From: JAGLHV01 sp023132075 [NCBI: bacterium]
Lineage (GTDB): Bacteria; CBDUZB01; JAGLHV01
Reading direction: 5' to 3'
Assembly (NCBI GenBank): GCA_023132075.1
Contig: JAGLYT010000061.1
Location: 1-8,266 of the forward strand
Length of the DNA: 8,266 bases
The stretch's first letter is position 1, and every line of letters begins with the position of its first letter. The notes beneath the pieces were generated by a model that had not been told where the DNA came from, searched no databases, and saw nothing but the letters and a program-made list of their open reading frames with translations. Shown here one piece after another: positions 1-5,464 of the stretch. Position numbers and translations under genes: made by a program.

Positions 1-104
1 CGTATCCGACACAGACATTATTTTTAAATTCAGATTTTGCGGCAACAGAGTCTGTGCTTAAGACTGTACCATCCGGGTCATCTAAAAAGCAAATTAATAA
101 ATAA
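1..104 (+). CDS. 3' end of an unidentified CDS (partial)
   Basis: The frame beginning at base 3 is open from the window edge to a TAA at 102-104 and encodes the last 33 residues of a protein ending SSKKQINK. The residues are polar, rich in Ser/Thr and Lys, and look like an ordinary soluble C-terminal tail. The other two plus-strand frames close earlier, at bases 25-27 and 59-61, which favours this one. The gene starts outside the window, so no function can be given. The following gene begins 55 bases downstream with its own SD site, so the two may be co-transcribed. This is a short open stretch and could be chance. Confidence 0.45.
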   Translation, partial: YPTQTLFLNSDFAATESVLKTVPSGSSKKQINK

Positions 105-144
105 AAGAAAAGCATAAAACAATAGAAGTTATTATATAATGAAA

Positions 145-151
145 GGGGAGG
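145..151 (+). promoter_or_regulatory. Strong SD that fixes the start at 160
   Basis: GGGGAGG lies 8 bases before the ATG at 160 and inside the reading frame of the earlier ATG at 139. This rules in favour of the downstream start. Confidence 0.75.
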
Positions 152-159
152 CGATAAAA

Positions 160-381
160 ATGGCATGGTTATTCGGTCTTGTTTTTGCATTTATTATTCT
201 TTTTGGTATGGAAAGGCGATTGGTGGATAATGCCAACGCTGTAAAAGAATTGGAGAATTTTACACAACAATCGCGAGATAAGATTGCAATGTTAGAAAAG
301 CAGTTGGAAGATTTAAAAAAAACGGCAAGTTCGGAAAAAACGGCAGACCAACAAAATTTAGAAAAACTAAAAAGTTTATAA
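160..381 (+). CDS. Small single-helix membrane protein with coiled coil
   Basis: This 73-residue protein is of unknown function. Residues 3-17 are a hydrophobic helix (WLFGLVFAFIILFG). From about residue 25 onward the sequence is a charged, heptad-like coiled coil (VKELENF, KIAMLEKQLEDLKK) ending in a polar Lys/Ser-rich tail. An upstream in-frame ATG at 139 would add seven residues, but GGGGAGG at 145-151 sits 8 bases before the ATG at 160, so 160 is almost certainly the start. The architecture resembles small anchored coiled-coil proteins that pair with larger membrane partners. The next gene begins 10 bases after its stop, so the two are probably one transcript. There is no family assignment; it is a convincing gene because of its SD and composition. 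Confidence 0.72.
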   Translation: MAWLFGLVFAFIILFGMERRLVDNANAVKELENFTQQSRDKIAMLEKQLEDLKKTASSEKTADQQNLEKLKSL

Positions 382-391
382 AAGAGTAAGG

Positions 392-904
392 GTGGAAAGT
401 AAAATTAGAATTTACGAACAAGGATTGGAGAAATATTCTAAGACGACTATCTTTCACGGTAATTTTTTAATTGTCTTGTAGATTTTTTTAGGGACGATTA
501 GTTGCCGGCTTTTTTGTCCTGTGGCGGGTTGGATGTATCTTTTATTTGCCATAATAATGGTAGGTGTTGTTTTACGAAAATTGCTTTGTACAAATTGTTA
601 TTATTATAGTAAATGGTGTTGTCTGGGGTGGGGAAGAGTCTCTGCGTTGTTTTTCAAAGAAGGGAATATTAAAAAATTTAACATTGGTTACGGGCAAAAA
701 CTTGCACCGCTTACTTATGGGCTTTTAACTGTTATTCCACTTATTTTTCTTGTTGTTTCAATTTTTCAGGAGTTTGTAATATTTAAGGTAATTATATTAA
801 TTTTGTTGTTACTTGTTTCCATTTACAGCGGAGTCATTAATAGAAAAAAAACCTGCGTAAAATGCAGGATGAGATTGATTTGTCCGGGGTGTGCAGTAAA
901 ATAA
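392..904 (+). CDS. Cys-rich four-helix membrane protein, interrupted by in-frame TAG
   Basis: Read through, the frame gives about 170 residues from a GTG at 392 (purine-rich AAAGAG at 381-386 upstream). The first 29 residues run to FHGNFLIVL. Codon 30 (479-481) is TAG, and the frame then continues IFLGTISC without loss of register. Hydrophobic segments lie near residues 24-40, 47-61, 109-125 and 128-146, with the stop inside the first. Cysteine pairs at C66/C69 (CTNCYYY), C76/C77, C155/C158 and C164/C167 suggest a metal-binding or redox site facing one side of the membrane. Automatic start choice would give only the part from GTG 521 or ATG 533, neither with a good SD and both lacking the first helix. 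From memory, relatives in uncultured bacteria have an uninterrupted N-terminus of this kind, probably with Trp at the stop position, one base from TAG. It is either a recent pseudogene, a read-through gene, or a sequencing error. Function unknown. Confidence 0.7.
479..481 (+). other. In-frame amber codon inside a membrane-helix coding region
   Basis: TAG splits two halves that share one reading frame and together form a continuous hydrophobic helix (FLIVL before, IFLGTI after). A TGG-to-TAG transition would explain it. TAG also ends the YdcF-like gene at 5280-5282, so general reassignment of TAG is not supported by this window. Confidence 0.75.
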
Positions 905-906
905 AG

Positions 907-940
907 TTGATTTTAAAATCAAAAATACTCTATTTTGATT
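907..940. terminator. AT-rich palindromes between convergent genes
   Basis: The two convergent genes end 14 bases apart. The gap and the adjoining gene end hold a perfect 16-base palindrome (907-922, TTGATTTT/AAAATCAA). An overlapping imperfect hairpin lies at 917-940 (stem AATCAAA(A)ATA, loop CTC, stem TATTTTGATT). They could act as a shared bidirectional terminator. No clean T-tract follows on either strand, so this is a weak call. Confidence 0.3.
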
Positions 941-1566
941 GATTCCGCTCTGGCAATTGCTGCCAATTTTTTGTTAGGATTAATAATAAAAGCATTTCCG
1001 AATAATTTAAGCGATTTTATATCTGAGAGGTGATTTCCGTAAGCAAAAGAACGGGATAAATCGTACCGGTCTTTATCAAAAAATTTTTTTATTATTTCAG
1101 CTTTGCCTTCACCGTAAGGATATATTCCTAAAGTTTTTCCGGTGAACCTGCCGTTTTTAATTTCCAATCTTGCACTATATCCTTTGTTTACCCCAAAATA
1201 TTTTTTGTATTCGTTTAACAGAAAAGGTAGTGTTCCTGAGAGAAAAACTATTTCATGGTGTTTCTTTTGGTGTTGTTCAATTTTTTCTTTAGCACGGGGA
1301 AAAATTCTTTTGAGGATATGTTTCCTAAAGCAAATATGAGCCAGCTTTTCTATTTCTTTACTGTTTTTGCTTTTGAAATAGGCTTTATTGCCTTTAGTAG
1401 CAAATATAAATCCCCTGTTAGTTGTTTGCAGGAAATTTACCGCGTAATTAAATAAATCATTTATAAAAAATTTCCCCTTTGATAATAAAAAAAGCAAAAA
1501 AATCCTTTCCGAGAAAAAATCAATAATTGTTCCATCAATATCAAATACCGCTATTGTTTTTTTCAT
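919..1566 (-). CDS. HAD-superfamily IB (phosphoserine-phosphatase-like) hydrolase
   Basis: This 215-residue protein belongs to the haloacid dehalogenase superfamily, subfamily IB. Motif I is FDIDGT with nucleophile D9 and acid/base D11. Motif II is FLSGT with S110, motif III is K155 in GEGKAEII, and motif IV is YGNHLSD with D182. A C-terminal INPNKKLAAIA stretch is typical of the SerB/CicA-like IB group. The helical insertion between motifs I and II (residues 18-95) matches the subfamily cap. Such enzymes hydrolyse small phosphomonoesters via a phospho-aspartate; the substrate here cannot be told from sequence. The first acidic position of motif IV, usually Asp, is Asn178. The ATG at 1566 has no clear SD, but motif I only nine residues in leaves little room for a later start. 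It converges on the membrane-protein gene and diverges from the nuclease operon. Confidence 0.88.
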   Translation of the reverse strand: MKKTIAVFDIDGTIIDFFSERIFLLFLLSKGKFFINDLFNYAVNFLQTTNRGFIFATKGNKAYFKSKNSKEIEKLAHICFRKHILKRIFPRAKEKIEQHQKKHHEIVFLSGTLPFLLNEYKKYFGVNKGYSARLEIKNGRFTGKTLGIYPYGEGKAEIIKKFFDKDRYDLSRSFAYGNHLSDIKSLKLFGNAFIINPNKKLAAIARAESIKIEYF

Positions 1567-1632
1567 TTAATTATACCGAATAATCCATAAAAACTAAATT
1601 TTTTAACCATGATCTAATTTAAAGAGAAACAA

Positions 1633-1661
1633 TTGACTTTATATTTTCAATAATATATAAT
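1633..1661 (+). promoter_or_regulatory. Sigma-70-type promoter for the nuclease operon
   Basis: TTGACT (1633-1638) and TATAAT (1656-1661) are separated by exactly 17 bases, a near-perfect housekeeping promoter. Transcription should begin near 1668, giving a leader of about 180 bases before the nuclease gene. It is flanked by a 9-base inverted repeat (AAAGAGAAA 1621-1629 and TTTCTCTTT 1665-1673) that may be an operator. Confidence 0.7.
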
Positions 1662-1746
1662 ATTTTTCTCTTTCATGTCAATGTATTTGAGTTGTCGTTT
1701 GATAAATATGGCGGCCTTTAATATTTGTCTTGCCACGCTGGTTTTT

Positions 1747-1776
1747 TTGTGTTACCTTTTATAATGGTAGTATAAT
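1747..1776 (+). promoter_or_regulatory. Possible second promoter in the nuclease leader
   Basis: TTGTGT (1747-1752) and TATAAT (1771-1776) are spaced by 18 bases. The -10 is consensus but the -35 is poor. It lies within the long leader of the stronger promoter upstream and would yield a shorter leader of about 70 bases. Confidence 0.35.
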
Positions 1777-1839
1777 CATTTATTTCAGTATAAAAAAATT
1801 GATAAAAAAAAGTAAATCCAAAAAAATTGAGGGAAGTTC

Positions 1840-1846
1840 AGGAAAG
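1840..1846 (+). promoter_or_regulatory. SD of the anchored nuclease
   Basis: AGGAAAG lies 5-8 bases before the ATG at 1852 and supports this start. The stretch 1662-1839 upstream shows no coding sequence I can support and no recognisable riboswitch. Confidence 0.6.
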
Positions 1847-1851
1847 AACAA

Positions 1852-2577
1852 ATGGGATTTTTTATTTGGTGTAAAAAGATTTTTAAATCCTTTTCTCAAG
1901 ATGTTTTTCTGCTGAGGCTTATTGCTGTTACTGCAGGCATCGTTTTAATAATGGCGGTGATTCGTGTAAAATTAAATCATAGGGGAAGTTTTAATAAATG
2001 CATTCCAAAGAGGAAAGTTTCTTCCTTGTTTTTGAAAGAAGGGCCGTTTTTTATAAAAAATGTTATTGACGGAGACACAATTCAACTTGGTGATGGACGG
2101 AAGGTTCGTCTTATTGGTGTTGATGCTCCTGAGGTTCACCATCCGGTGATTCCGGTACAAAGATTTGGATGGGAGTCGGCAGGGTTTTTGAAGAAAATGG
2201 CTGAAGGGAACAAGTGTTTTTTGGAATACGAACCTCATAACAAGCTGGATAAGTACGGAAGGGTTTTAGCCTATGTTTTTATTGGGAATAAGCTTATAAA
2301 TGCTGAGATGATTCGTTGGGGATATGCCTATGCTTATACACGGTTTCCTTTTCGTAGAAGAGATGAATTTATTGCTTTAGAGCAAGGGGCAAGAAATCGG
2401 CAATACGGTTTATGGCACATAACACTTCATGATGGGAGAATTGCCAATCTTGCAAAAAGATATGATTCTCTTAGCTTGGAGGGGCGTAGGGAATTAGATA
2501 AATTATTGAATAATCTTGTTTTGGAATATCCTCTTAAAAAAATAAAAAATGAAAATTATGAAAAAACAAAGCATTAA
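1852..2577 (+). CDS. Membrane-anchored thermonuclease (staphylococcal nuclease-like)
   Basis: The 241-residue protein has one N-terminal membrane helix (about 18-38) followed by an Snase (thermonuclease) domain at about 65-190. All hallmark positions are visible: D75 in DGDT, R86 in VRLIG, D91 and E94 in VDAPE, and R137 in KYGRVLAY. These correspond to D21, R35, D40, E43 and R87 of Staphylococcus aureus nuclease, so it should be an active Ca2+-dependent phosphodiesterase on DNA and RNA. A hydrophobic N-terminus without an obvious cleavage site suggests an anchored enzyme with its catalytic domain outside the cytoplasm, but topology is inferred. The C-terminal 45 residues are charged and helical. 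It is the first gene of a likely operon behind a strong promoter and overlaps the next gene. Roles could include nucleotide scavenging, DNA uptake or biofilm DNA turnover. Confidence 0.88.
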   Translation: MGFFIWCKKIFKSFSQDVFLLRLIAVTAGIVLIMAVIRVKLNHRGSFNKCIPKRKVSSLFLKEGPFFIKNVIDGDTIQLGDGRKVRLIGVDAPEVHHPVIPVQRFGWESAGFLKKMAEGNKCFLEYEPHNKLDKYGRVLAYVFIGNKLINAEMIRWGYAYAYTRFPFRRRDEFIALEQGARNRQYGLWHITLHDGRIANLAKRYDSLSLEGRRELDKLLNNLVLEYPLKKIKNENYEKTKH

Positions 2578-3007
2578 TTTGAAAAAATTTCGTGTTCAAC
2601 TGGGATTTATTGCAATAGCAATTGTTTTGATAATGTATCTGGCGAAGGTTTGGTTTGTGGATCATATTTGTTTGTATAGGCAACAAACAGAAATGGGAAA
2701 AACAGCGGATTCAATTCCGGTCATTTCCTGGCAAAAAGCAGCAAATCACTATGGAGAATATGTTGCAGTGGAGGGAACGGTTGTAGCTACTTATAATTCA
2801 GGAAAAGCCTGTTTTCTTAATTTTCATCAGGATTACAAACGACATTTTACCGCAGTTATTTTTGAATCTTCGTTTTCTTTCTTTCCGTTAAATCCTGAAC
2901 GTTTTTATCAGGGAAAGAAAGTTTGCATATTTGGTTATATTAAAGAATATAAAGGTAAACCGGAAATAATTTTAAATAAACCCGAACAGATAAAAATTTT
3001 AAAGTAA
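2549..3007 (+). CDS. Membrane-anchored OB-fold (nucleic-acid-binding-type) protein
   Basis: The 152-residue protein has a basic N-terminus (residues 1-15), one membrane helix (about 16-37) and a C-terminal OB-fold-like domain (about 57-152). Its landmarks are GEYVAVEGTVVATYNSGKACFLNF, FTAVIFESS, YQGKKVCIFGYIKEYKGKPEIILN. This pattern matches small OB-fold domains of the tRNA/helicase-anticodon type that often accompany Snase-type nucleases. The positive-inside rule puts the OB domain outside the cytoplasm. The start overlaps the nuclease gene by 29 bases (ATG 2549) or 20 bases (ATG 2558). Neither has a clear SD, so translation is probably coupled to the nuclease. It likely presents nucleic acid to, or works beside, the anchored nuclease; that role is inference. 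Confidence 0.8.
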   Translation: MKIMKKQSINLKKFRVQLGFIAIAIVLIMYLAKVWFVDHICLYRQQTEMGKTADSIPVISWQKAANHYGEYVAVEGTVVATYNSGKACFLNFHQDYKRHFTAVIFESSFSFFPLNPERFYQGKKVCIFGYIKEYKGKPEIILNKPEQIKILK

Positions 3008-3008
3008 A

Positions 3009-3014
3009 GAGAGG
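3009..3014 (+). promoter_or_regulatory. SD of the FxLYD-like gene
   Basis: GAGAGG lies 7 bases before the ATG at 3022, just after the stop of the OB-fold gene. It supports operon membership with independent ribosome loading. Confidence 0.6.
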
Positions 3015-3021
3015 TAAAGAT

Positions 3022-3990
3022 ATGGATAAACAGGAAATAGAAGCTTTAAAAAAAGATCTGGAAAAAAAGAAACAATTAGGTGATAAGGGAGACAATTTAG
3101 AAAATATGCCGAAAAGAAAACAATTTCAGGAAGAAACATCAGATATAAGGAGACACTCTGAAACAAAAGAGGAAGGAATATTAAATGCCAAGATACTAAA
3201 ATCAATAGAAGAAAAAATAAAACCATTGGAGAGAAGAATAAACGCTTTAAATGATAGTTTGAGGAGAAGTGGTGAGCAGTATAAAAAGGAGATTAATGAG
3301 GGAATAAAGCCGATAAAGTCTTTTCAAGAAAAAACATTTTGTTTTTTCCTTCTTATTATGATGGTTCTTTTACTTTTTTTAGTACTGGGAATAAAAACTA
3401 ATCGTCAGATTAAAAAGGAAATAAAAATGCTGGATTTAAATTTATTTGCATTAAACGAAAAAATAATTTCCCCTAAAGTGGAAGGAAAAACAGAAAAAGC
3501 AAAGAAAACAATGAAACAGAAAAAGAAAAAAAGCAAAGCAAAAGTAACGGATAAAAAAAAGGTGGAAAAATCATCTGAGGTGAAGAAAACATCTCAGGAG
3601 GGAAAAAAACAGCAGATTAAGAAAAAAACAAAGCAGAATGGTAAATCAGTAAAAATTAGTAAGTATGCGGTAGTCAGCAAGTTTAAAATAAAACGTTATC
3701 GGGATAAAAAAGAAGGTGAATCGATTTTAGCAAAGGGGAAAATAAAAAATACAAGTAATAGTGTTATTACTAATGTGAAAATGAATGTTAAACTTTTAGA
3801 TAAAAAGAAGAAAATTATTTTAGAAAGAAGTTTTAATGTCATTGCTAAGGGTGAAAGAAAAGTTAATAAAGGAAGAATACTTAAACCGGGATTTACTGTT
3901 CCTTTTTCTGTCAGGATAGGACCTGACCAGAAAAAATGGGCAGGTAAGTGTTCTTATTATTTATCGGATTTGGTGTTAGAAAAAAAGTAA
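3022..3990 (+). CDS. Membrane protein with Lys-rich linker and FxLYD-like domain
   Basis: No specific family name can be given for the whole 322-residue protein. Residues 1-104 are highly charged with coiled-coil character (KSIEEKIKPLERRINALNDSL). Residues 105-124 form one membrane helix. Residues 152-212 are an extreme lysine-rich linker, with 26 Lys in 61 positions. Residues about 214-310 look like a beta-sandwich of the FxLYD/DUF3426 kind: KGKIKNTSNSVITNVKMNV, a LLDKKKKIILE strand, then LKPGFTVPFSVRI. Such domains are usually extracytoplasmic and protein-interacting. It sits between the OB-fold gene and queF and has a good SD. The linker could bind nucleic acid or anionic cell-wall polymer, which would suit the nuclease context, but this is inference. 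Topology is ambiguous because both flanks of the helix are basic. Confidence 0.78.
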   Translation: MDKQEIEALKKDLEKKKQLGDKGDNLENMPKRKQFQEETSDIRRHSETKEEGILNAKILKSIEEKIKPLERRINALNDSLRRSGEQYKKEINEGIKPIKSFQEKTFCFFLLIMMVLLLFLVLGIKTNRQIKKEIKMLDLNLFALNEKIISPKVEGKTEKAKKTMKQKKKKSKAKVTDKKKVEKSSEVKKTSQEGKKQQIKKKTKQNGKSVKISKYAVVSKFKIKRYRDKKEGESILAKGKIKNTSNSVITNVKMNVKLLDKKKKIILERSFNVIAKGERKVNKGRILKPGFTVPFSVRIGPDQKKWAGKCSYYLSDLVLEKK

Positions 3991-4004
3991 GGAGGGGGAA
4001 ATTG
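3990..4004 (+). promoter_or_regulatory. Strong SD and TTG start of queF
   Basis: AGGAGGGGG begins on the last base of the upstream stop codon and is followed by AAA and TTG at 4002-4004. This decides the queF start: the in-frame GTG at 3948 lies 43 bases inside the preceding gene and has no SD. Confidence 0.72.
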
Positions 4005-4415
4005 CTTTCTGTCAAAAGAAGATATACTGATAAACATGCAAAAGCAGGAGTCAAAGAAAAACTGCCGGATATTGAATGTTGGGTGAATCAATTTAAAAAT
4101 TATGAAATAACGATAGTTATTCCGGAATTTACTTCTATTTGCCCTAAGACCGGTTTGCCTGATTTCGGAACGATTATTGTTAAATATATGCCTTTGAAGC
4201 ATTGTCTGGAGCTTAAGTCTCTAAAACTTTATATCGGGGAATACCGTAATTTGGGTATATTCCATGAAAATGCAGTTAATTGTATTTTACAGGATGTAGT
4301 CAAGGCAGCAAAACCTGAATGGGTTAATGTTTCCGGGGAATTTAATTTTCGAGGTGGAATAAAGACAATTGTAGAAGCAAAATATTACCGGAAGTCTCAA
4401 AAAAAACGTAAGTAA
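4002..4415 (+). CDS. queF: NADPH-dependent preQ0 reductase QueF (7-cyano-7-deazaguanine reductase)
   Basis: QueF reduces the nitrile of preQ0 to the aminomethyl of preQ1 using NADPH, a late step of queuosine tRNA-modification synthesis in the cytoplasm. The 137-residue product from the TTG at 4002 has the size of the single-domain (type I) enzyme. It carries catalytic Cys47 in TSICPKTGLPDFGTI, proton donor Asp54, and the QueF motif ELKSLKLYIGEYRNLGIFHE (Glu70, Ser73, His88, Glu89). The frame could extend back to a GTG at 3948, inside the previous gene, but the added residues are not QueF-like. No other queuosine genes or preQ1 riboswitch are visible nearby, so it seems to be a passenger in the nuclease operon. 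Its C-terminus ends in a basic KSQKKRK tail. Confidence 0.93.
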   Translation: MLSVKRRYTDKHAKAGVKEKLPDIECWVNQFKNYEITIVIPEFTSICPKTGLPDFGTIIVKYMPLKHCLELKSLKLYIGEYRNLGIFHENAVNCILQDVVKAAKPEWVNVSGEFNFRGGIKTIVEAKYYRKSQKKRK

Positions 4416-4438
4416 AAAATCAACTATTCTGCAGCAAG

Positions 4439-4555
4439 ATGTGGGGAACCCTTCGTCTCCCTTCAAGGGAGTTTATTCTGAGCTCTTCGACTGAGTTTAT
4501 GCTGAGCAAAGCGAAGTATTCAGGATAAATTTAGCTGAAGTGCTCAGAATCAATT
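4439..4555. repeat. REP-like non-coding repeat with nested inverted repeats
   Basis: This block is visibly richer in G+C than its surroundings and is built of short repeated words. ATTCTGAGC (4475-4483) and GCTCAGAAT (4542-4550) are a perfect outer inverted repeat, extended by CTTC/GAAG after one mismatch. Inside, CTTCG (4485-4489) pairs with CGAAG (4512-4516), and CTGAG occurs as a direct repeat (4491-4495 and 4502-4506). A 13-base palindrome TCCCTTCAAGGGA lies at 4458-4470. The CTTCGACTGAG and GCTCAGAAT words resemble dispersed REP-like elements seen in many copies in other genomes; a copy number here cannot be determined. It sits just after queF and may stabilise or end that transcript. 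Confidence 0.6.
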
Positions 4556-4565
4556 CGATTACAGA

Positions 4566-4593
4566 AGTTTTTGTCAGCGTAACTGAAAAAACT
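4566..4593 (+). other. Hairpin in the gap before the YdcF-like gene
   Basis: AGTTTTT(g)TCAG pairs with CTGAAAAAACT around a five-base loop, giving 11 pairs with one bulged G. No T-tract follows, so it is not a standard terminator. The rest of 4594-4640 is AT-rich, with no promoter I can defend. Confidence 0.35.
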
Positions 4594-4655
4594 CTAACTC
4601 TCATTGAATTAAAATTAGTATATTTCGTAAAAGATACAAAGAATAGGATAAAAAA

Positions 4656-5282
4656 ATGATTTTTTTAGAAAAAAAGACATTAAGAAAAAGGATTATTTTT
4701 TTTATAATATTCTTTTTAACTTTCTTGTTAATTAATTATAAGTTTTGGTTGATTCAGATAGGAAAATATCTTGTCTTTCAAACAGCCTTAAAACCGGCGG
4801 ATGCGATAGTAGTGTTAGGAGGGGGAGAAAAAGAAAGGGTTTTTCAGGGAATAAAACTTTTTAAGAAGAAATATGCTAAAAAAATTATCTTTACCGGAGA
4901 AAAACTGGAAGTTCCTTCTTTAGAAGAAGTGCATTGGGCACAATTGTCTAAAAAAGAAGCAATGTTAAATGGGATTGAAGAAAGAGATATAATTATCGTG
5001 TTGGACTCTCTTAGTACTTATGATGATGCATTGCTTGTTAAGAAAGTAGTTAAAAAATACGAGTTTAAATCACTTATTATTGTTACTGATCCATACCATG
5101 TAAAGAGGGCTTTTTTTGTATTTAAAAAAAGATTTAAAAAAAGTACTGTGACTTTAATGTTTTATCCTGTCCAGGATAGCTGGTTTTCCGCAAACGATTG
5201 GTGGACTTCTGAAAAAGGTCTTGTTCGTGTAAATAACGAGTATATAAAATTCATTTATTATTTATGTAAGGGATATATTTAG
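4656..5282 (+). CDS. DUF218/YdcF-family membrane protein (SanA/ElyC-like)
   Basis: The 208-residue protein has one N-terminal membrane helix (about 13-33) and a DUF218 (YdcF/SanA) domain. Family landmarks are PADAIVVLGGG (47-57) with its glycine loop, STYDDA (120-125), and VTDPYHVKRA (143-152) with conserved His148 and Arg151. Members of this family are linked to envelope processes (SanA in vancomycin sensitivity, ElyC in lipid-carrier and peptidoglycan metabolism); their biochemical reaction is not firmly known. GGA at 4646-4648 lies 7 bases before the ATG and supports this start. The gene ends with TAG, the only complete gene in the window besides the amber-split one to involve that codon. 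It stands alone between the REP-like repeat and a strong terminator, so it is probably monocistronic. Confidence 0.85.
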   Translation: MIFLEKKTLRKRIIFFIIFFLTFLLINYKFWLIQIGKYLVFQTALKPADAIVVLGGGEKERVFQGIKLFKKKYAKKIIFTGEKLEVPSLEEVHWAQLSKKEAMLNGIEERDIIIVLDSLSTYDDALLVKKVVKKYEFKSLIIVTDPYHVKRAFFVFKKRFKKSTVTLMFYPVQDSWFSANDWWTSEKGLVRVNNEYIKFIYYLCKGYI

Positions 5283-5326
5283 ATGAAAGTCACCCAAAAT
5301 AATAATTAGTAATTTTTTGTAATTTC

Positions 5327-5364
5327 AAAAAAGTGCTTGTTTGTATAAAAAGCACTTTTTTTTT
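5327..5364 (+). terminator. Intrinsic terminator after the YdcF-like gene
   Basis: AAAAAAGTGCTT (5327-5338) pairs perfectly with AAGCACTTTTTT (5350-5361) around an 11-base loop. A run of nine T (5356-5364) is shared with the 3' arm. It is a clear rho-independent terminator 45 bases after the stop codon. Confidence 0.85.
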
Positions 5365-5389
5365 GTCTTGACAGGGACAAGACAAAAAA
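5359..5389. repeat. Perfect 12-base inverted repeat overlapping the next -35 box
   Basis: TTTTTTGTCTTG (5359-5370) and CAAGACAAAAAA (5378-5389) are exact inverted copies around a seven-base centre, ACAGGGA. The left arm shares its T-run with the preceding terminator and contains part of TTGACA. It may be an operator or a second hairpin that helps insulate the two transcripts. Confidence 0.65.
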
Positions 5390-5396
5390 GTAATAT
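5368..5396 (+). promoter_or_regulatory. Promoter of the DUF4912-GH57 operon
   Basis: A consensus -35 TTGACA (5368-5373) is followed after 17 bases by TAATAT (5391-5396), which matches four of six -10 positions. Transcription would start near 5403 and give a leader of about 60 bases. The -35 lies in the centre of a perfect inverted repeat, so a bound repressor would block it. Confidence 0.55.
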
Positions 5397-5464
5397 ATAA
5401 GGTGAATTTGGGTACAAAAGTGTTTGTTTATGCGGGAAAGATGAGATAAAGAGAGGAAAAGGTT

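Noticed and set aside
135-140. TATAAT before the small membrane protein gene
   Set aside because: There is no matching -35 at 16-18 bases, and a transcript from it would begin inside the SD at 145-151.
1570-1575. TATAAT on the minus strand just before the HAD gene
   Set aside because: Only three bases separate it from the ATG, so transcription would start within the start codon, and the -35 region is poor.
1730-1915. 61-codon open frame in the nuclease leader
   Set aside because: It overlaps the nuclease start in another frame and lacks a good SD; the nuclease frame has motifs and an SD.
1972-2238. 88-codon minus-strand frame inside the nuclease gene
   Set aside because: It is antisense to the conserved Snase domain and has no family features.
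4439-4528. Small open frame MWGTLRLPSREF... in the REP-like block
   Set aside because: It has no SD, and the sequence is explained by the repeated words of the element rather than by coding constraint.
5280-5309. Possible amber read-through extension of the YdcF-like protein
   Set aside because: The extension would be only nine codons to another TAG followed by TAA; the protein is full length at the first TAG.
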